Under the pieces are notes generated by a model that was not told the origin of the DNA, searched no databases, and saw only the letters and a program-made list of their open reading frames with translations. A program made the translations under genes and the position numbers. From Roseiarcus sp963765375 (lineage in GTDB: Bacteria > Pseudomonadota > Alphaproteobacteria > Rhizobiales > Beijerinckiaceae), in contig CAVXVZ010000007.1 in assembly GCA_963765375.1 (NCBI GenBank), positions 124,001-188,000 on the forward strand: a stretch of DNA of 64,000 nucleotides, given 5' to 3'. This document shows, piece after piece, positions 61,711-64,000 of the stretch (position 1 is its first letter; every line of letters begins with the position of its first letter).

Positions 61711-62811
61711 CTAGGTTTCGAGGCGGGATCGCGGGACAGACAGCCGGATCGCGAGTCCCTCAGGCTTCCAATCGCGCGCGATCGCGCCACCGAGCTGGTT
61801 GGCGACGGCGATGCGCGACAGGACCCCGCCGAATCCCTCCTCGCCCTTCGGCGTCGCAACCCGAGGTCCGCCGCGCTCGATCCAGTGGACGACAATCGCG
61901 TCACCCTCCTCGGCAAGGACGACTTTCACTGTTCCGGCCTCCGAGGAGAGGGCGCCATATTTGGCCGCGTTGGTCGCGAATTCATGCAACAGGAGGGCAA
62001 GGCTGGTGGCCGCAGACGCGGACACGCCAGCGTCAATGCCAGAGAGCACAATTCGCGGCTCATCAGGTTCGTCGAAGGGAGCCACGATGGTGCGGACAAG
62101 CGACTGCAGCGTCGTCGGGTAAGGCGTCGCGGCGCTGTCGGCCCCGTGAAGGAAGGTGAGAGAGTGGGCGCGCGCCAGCGCGGAAAGCCGCTCGCGGGCC
62201 GATGCCGCAAGCGTATCCACCGATGTCGCCGAACGCGCGCTCAGGCTCACGATGCTGCCGGAGAGGGCAAAGAGGTTTTTGACCCGATGGCTCATTTCTC
62301 TCAGCAGCAAGTGCTGTCGCTCGCGAGCCTTCTTGAGTTCCGTGATGTCGCGCGCGATTTTTGACGCCCCGACAATCTTGCCGCGCGAATTCCGGATGGG
62401 GGATATCGTCAGCGAGATGTCGAGAAGGCTGCCGTCCTTGCGCTGTCGGACCGTCTCGAAGTGGTGAATTCGCTCCCCTCGATGGATCTTATCTAGAATT
62501 GCCGGCTCTTCATCGCGCCGATCGAGCGGAATGACGATTGTCACCGGCTTGCCGATCGCCTCCTCGGCGGTAAAGCCAAAAAGCCGCTCGGCTCCATTAT
62601 TCCAGCTGAGGATCACGCCGTCGAGGTCCTTCGAAAGGATGGCGTCGTCTGACAACTCGATAATGGCCTTGTAATGTTGGGCCGCGCGAACGTCACGATT
62701 TCGCGCAGGGCGGCGTCCAGGCGCCTTTTGCGCCCGCGCGTGATTAGGCGGATGAGTCCCGCGCTTCAAACTATGCCCCTTGAGGGACGCCCCGTAGGAG
62801 GCCAAAACCAT
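61711..62811 (-). CDS. PAS-HWE histidine kinase
   Basis: From the ATG at 62811 the 366-residue soluble protein has an N-terminal basic, poorly conserved region, a PAS domain (KAIIELSDDAILSKDLDGVI and NNGAERLFGFTAEEAIGKPV), and the HWE core: LREMSHRVKNLFALSGSIVS with the phosphorylated His, LHEFATNAAKYGALS and WIERGGP. The family HWE motif is in the HxxxxWxE form. The reading frame extends to a TTG at 62835, where a weak GGAAC-N16-CGCT box also lies. It is a third PhyR-type kinase near phyR. Confidence 0.85.
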   Translation of the reverse strand: MVLASYGASLKGHSLKRGTHPPNHARAQKAPGRRPARNRDVRAAQHYKAIIELSDDAILSKDLDGVILSWNNGAERLFGFTAEEAIGKPVTIVIPLDRRDEEPAILDKIHRGERIHHFETVRQRKDGSLLDISLTISPIRNSRGKIVGASKIARDITELKKARERQHLLLREMSHRVKNLFALSGSIVSLSARSATSVDTLAASARERLSALARAHSLTFLHGADSAATPYPTTLQSLVRTIVAPFDEPDEPRIVLSGIDAGVSASAATSLALLLHEFATNAAKYGALSSEAGTVKVVLAEEGDAIVVHWIERGGPRVATPKGEEGFGGVLSRIAVANQLGGAIARDWKPEGLAIRLSVPRSRLET

Positions 62812-62928
62812 CGCCAGCGCCGGGATGTCGGCCAAGTTCCGATTGGCAACGCCTGCAATCCGGTAGTGGTTAGTTATACGCTCGGCGGCGCCTTGTCGCC
62901 GCGCGCCACGCGGACTTCCGGAACAAGG

Positions 62929-63189
62929 TCATTCGTCTTTTCCAGAAGCGACGGTGCGCCGTCGAACAGGCTGCGAGGTCGCACCGGCGGGTGACGGAAC
63001 AGATTCTGTCCGGGAAACGCCCGCCGGGTCGCCCGGCGGTTCGCCTTCGGTGCGTTTGCGTTCGACGGGCTCGGAGTCGAAGAGAGTTTCAGCGGCTTGC
63101 CAGTGCCGCTCCGCCTGGTCTTCGGGGCAACCCTCATCAAGCCACAGGAAATAGGCGAGCTCGCGGATGCGATCTTCGCGCTCAGTCAT
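62929..63189 (-). CDS. DUF2934 small protein
   Basis: The 86-residue protein starts MTEREDRIRELAYFLWLDEG and contains CPEDQAERHWQAAE, the DUF2934 core. It is acidic and Lys/Glu-rich at the C-terminus, and DUF2934 proteins occur in Rhizobiales stress clusters with unknown function. Its start overlaps the stop of the next gene by 8 bases, so they share one transcript. Confidence 0.85.
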   Translation of the reverse strand: MTEREDRIRELAYFLWLDEGCPEDQAERHWQAAETLFDSEPVERKRTEGEPPGDPAGVSRTESVPSPAGATSQPVRRRTVASGKDE

Positions 63190-63520
63190 GGCTGCCCCCG
63201 GATCGGCTGGCGGTGCGCGAGCTGTTGCGTTTGCGCGTGGCGGCGGCCTTTTTGGCCGCTGCCGATTGCACCGCTGGGGATCGCGCGGCTGACGCCGCGC
63301 CTCCAATCCGCCCGCCTTTGTGCGCGGCGGGATGACCCGTCGATTTGCCGCGGCCCGATCCGCCGGCGCGCTTTCCGCCTCCATCGTCCTTGTTGACGGT
63401 CGCCCAGGCGCGACGTTCGGCTTCCTTCACCGGAACGCCGCGGCTTTCGTAGCCCTCCTCGATGTGCTCGGCGTTTCGTTCTTGCTTGTCGGTGTATTTC
63501 GACTTGTCGCCGCCTGGCAT
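63182..63520 (-). CDS. plasmid-stabilisation/KGG-type small basic protein
   Basis: The 112-residue basic protein starts MPGGDKSKYTDKQERNAEHI and has VKEAERRAWATVNKDDGGGK, then a Gly/Lys/Ala-rich tail (KSTGHPAAHKGGRIGGAASA). This family is annotated 'plasmid stabilization' or stress-induced. A ccgcaggag ribosome site precedes the ATG and an EcfG-like box is about 40 bases upstream, so it may belong to the general stress regulon. DNA binding by its basic tail is an inference. Confidence 0.8.
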   Translation of the reverse strand: MPGGDKSKYTDKQERNAEHIEEGYESRGVPVKEAERRAWATVNKDDGGGKRAGGSGRGKSTGHPAAHKGGRIGGAASAARSPAVQSAAAKKAAATRKRNSSRTASRSGGSHD

Positions 63521-63559
63521 TGGGTTTCTCCTGCGGTGCGCGATAACCGTCCACCCATA

Positions 63560-63585
63560 AACTCGCGACTTCGGTCGAAAGTTCC
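63560..63585 (-). promoter_or_regulatory. EcfG-type promoter candidate of the KGG/DUF2934 pair
   Basis: Read on the minus strand: GGAAC (63585-63581), a 17-base spacer and AGTT (63563-63560). Three of four -10 bases match. The leader to the ATG at 63520 is about 35 bases. Confidence 0.45.
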
Positions 63586-63705
63586 TCAGTGCCGGCTGAT
63601 GGCCACCAGCCAAAGCAAAAAGATCGCGACGCTGATGAGCGACGCCGCGATCGTCCGGATGACCTCGAATTGCAGCAAGTCGGCCTGTGCGATGGCGAAC
63701 TCCAT
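63586..63705 (-). CDS. putative small membrane protein
   Basis: A 39-residue product MEFAIAQADLLQFEVIRTIA then ASLISVAIFLLWLVAISRH has one hydrophobic helix at the C-terminus. The ribosome site is poor and I do not recognise homologues. The frame opens further upstream through the 17-bp tandem repeats, which are not protein-like. Its existence is uncertain. Confidence 0.3.
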   Translation of the reverse strand: MEFAIAQADLLQFEVIRTIAASLISVAIFLLWLVAISRH

Positions 63706-63761
63706 CGGGAGTCGGCGGGTTTCTTTGTTCCCCAGACAACTCCGCAGGCTTGCGCGACGTT

Positions 63762-63812
63762 CCAATACGACGCGCTTGCCAATACGACGCGCTTGCCAAT
63801 ACGACGCGCTCG
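63762..63812. repeat. three tandem copies of a 17-bp unit
   Basis: ccaatacgacgcgcttg is repeated at 63762-63778, 63779-63795 and 63796-63812 (last copy with one difference). 17 is not a multiple of three, so it is not a protein repeat. It lies in the 233-base gap between the small membrane protein and the response regulator at the window end. Confidence 0.85.
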
Positions 63813-63938
63813 CGTTCGGCGCGGTCTGGCCTCTGTGGAACAAGAGGGCTTGGTCGGTGTTGGGTTGTGCAAGGTCTTCGCGGACATGGCGAGTAAGGGC
63901 GGACACAATCTCCGCCGAGAGCAGGGCGACGGTCAGCC

Positions 63939-64000
63939 ATGAATGCTCACGATCAATTGGGCGGGGTCAGAGTGCTTGTCGTTGAAGACGATGCGCTTCT
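63939..64000 (+). CDS. response regulator, 3' part outside window
   Basis: From the ATG at 63939 the frame reads MNAHDQLGGVRVLVVEDDAL, the first strand of a receiver domain with its acidic pair (EDD). The rest is cut off by the window end. It is the next gene after the stress island and probably a partner of one of the HWE/HisKA2 kinases, but this is an inference from position. Confidence 0.75.
   Translation, partial: MNAHDQLGGVRVLVVEDDAL

Noticed and set aside
63762..63812. 17-bp repeats as a CRISPR array
   Set aside because: Directly tandem without spacers and only three copies.

Overview
This 64 kb window is GC-rich DNA from an alphaproteobacterium, most likely a member of the Hyphomicrobiales (Rhizobiales). 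The evidence is a general stress response locus with PhyR, NepR and HWE-family kinases, an RcdA-type (DUF1465) protein, DUF1192, a pyrE-pdxJ-acpS order, an Entner-Doudoroff dehydratase, the 41-residue L36 protein and PEP-CTERM surface proteins. No rRNA was seen. The only tRNA found is tRNA-Thr(TGT).

Layout. 1-13 kb: mixed metabolic and signalling genes: a D-amino-acid dehydrogenase-like protein, an EutA/maleate-isomerase-like protein, a lyase/cyclase-type hydrolase fusion, a MarR-GNAT regulator with a 29-bp palindromic operator, two PEP-CTERM proteins (one built of YD repeats), L36, and a TPR adenylate cyclase. 13-22 kb: an accessory stretch with three kinds of mobile DNA: an IS21-family element that split a SEC-C/TPR/sulfotransferase gene (8-bp target duplication), an IS5-family (IS427-type) element with an A AAA AAG frameshift site, and a group II intron that has lost almost all of its reverse transcriptase. 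22-30 kb: housekeeping genes (edd, thiE-like, rcdA, mnmA, acpS, pdxJ) and a pyrE reduced to its two ends. 30.5-55.7 kb: starts at tRNA-Thr and a transposase remnant, then a large carbohydrate island with two complete ABC sugar importers, an orphan third permease, five sugar-kinase/epimerase-type genes and a 3-hexulose-6-phosphate synthase/6-phospho-3-hexuloisomerase (hxlA-hxlB) pair, interrupted by an IS1182-type element. 55.8-64 kb: a general stress response island: phyR, nepR, three HWE/HisKA2 kinases, csbD and small stress proteins, with several GGAAC-N16/17-CGTT-like promoters but no ecfG sigma gene.

How the parts work together. The minus-strand operon 39.7 to 31.2 kb (ATPase, creatininase-like, binding protein, two permeases, M42 peptidase, FGGY kinase) and the divergent plus-strand operon 39.9 to 44.9 kb (DUF4432 epimerase-like, PfkB kinase, hxlA, hxlB, xylulokinase) look like one uptake-and-catabolism unit. 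A second importer (47.6-52.4 kb) faces a PfkB kinase across a perfect 20-bp inverted repeat. The chemistry hinted at is phosphorylation of a ketose or pentulose and an aldol-type HPS/PHI step; the substrate is not known.

A recurring oddity is single-base frameshifts in otherwise well conserved genes (eutA-like, SnoaL-like, cytochrome-like, FGGY kinase, both PfkB kinases) and a two-base loss at the csbD start codon. These may be sequencing or assembly errors or real decay; they cannot be told apart from the sequence alone.
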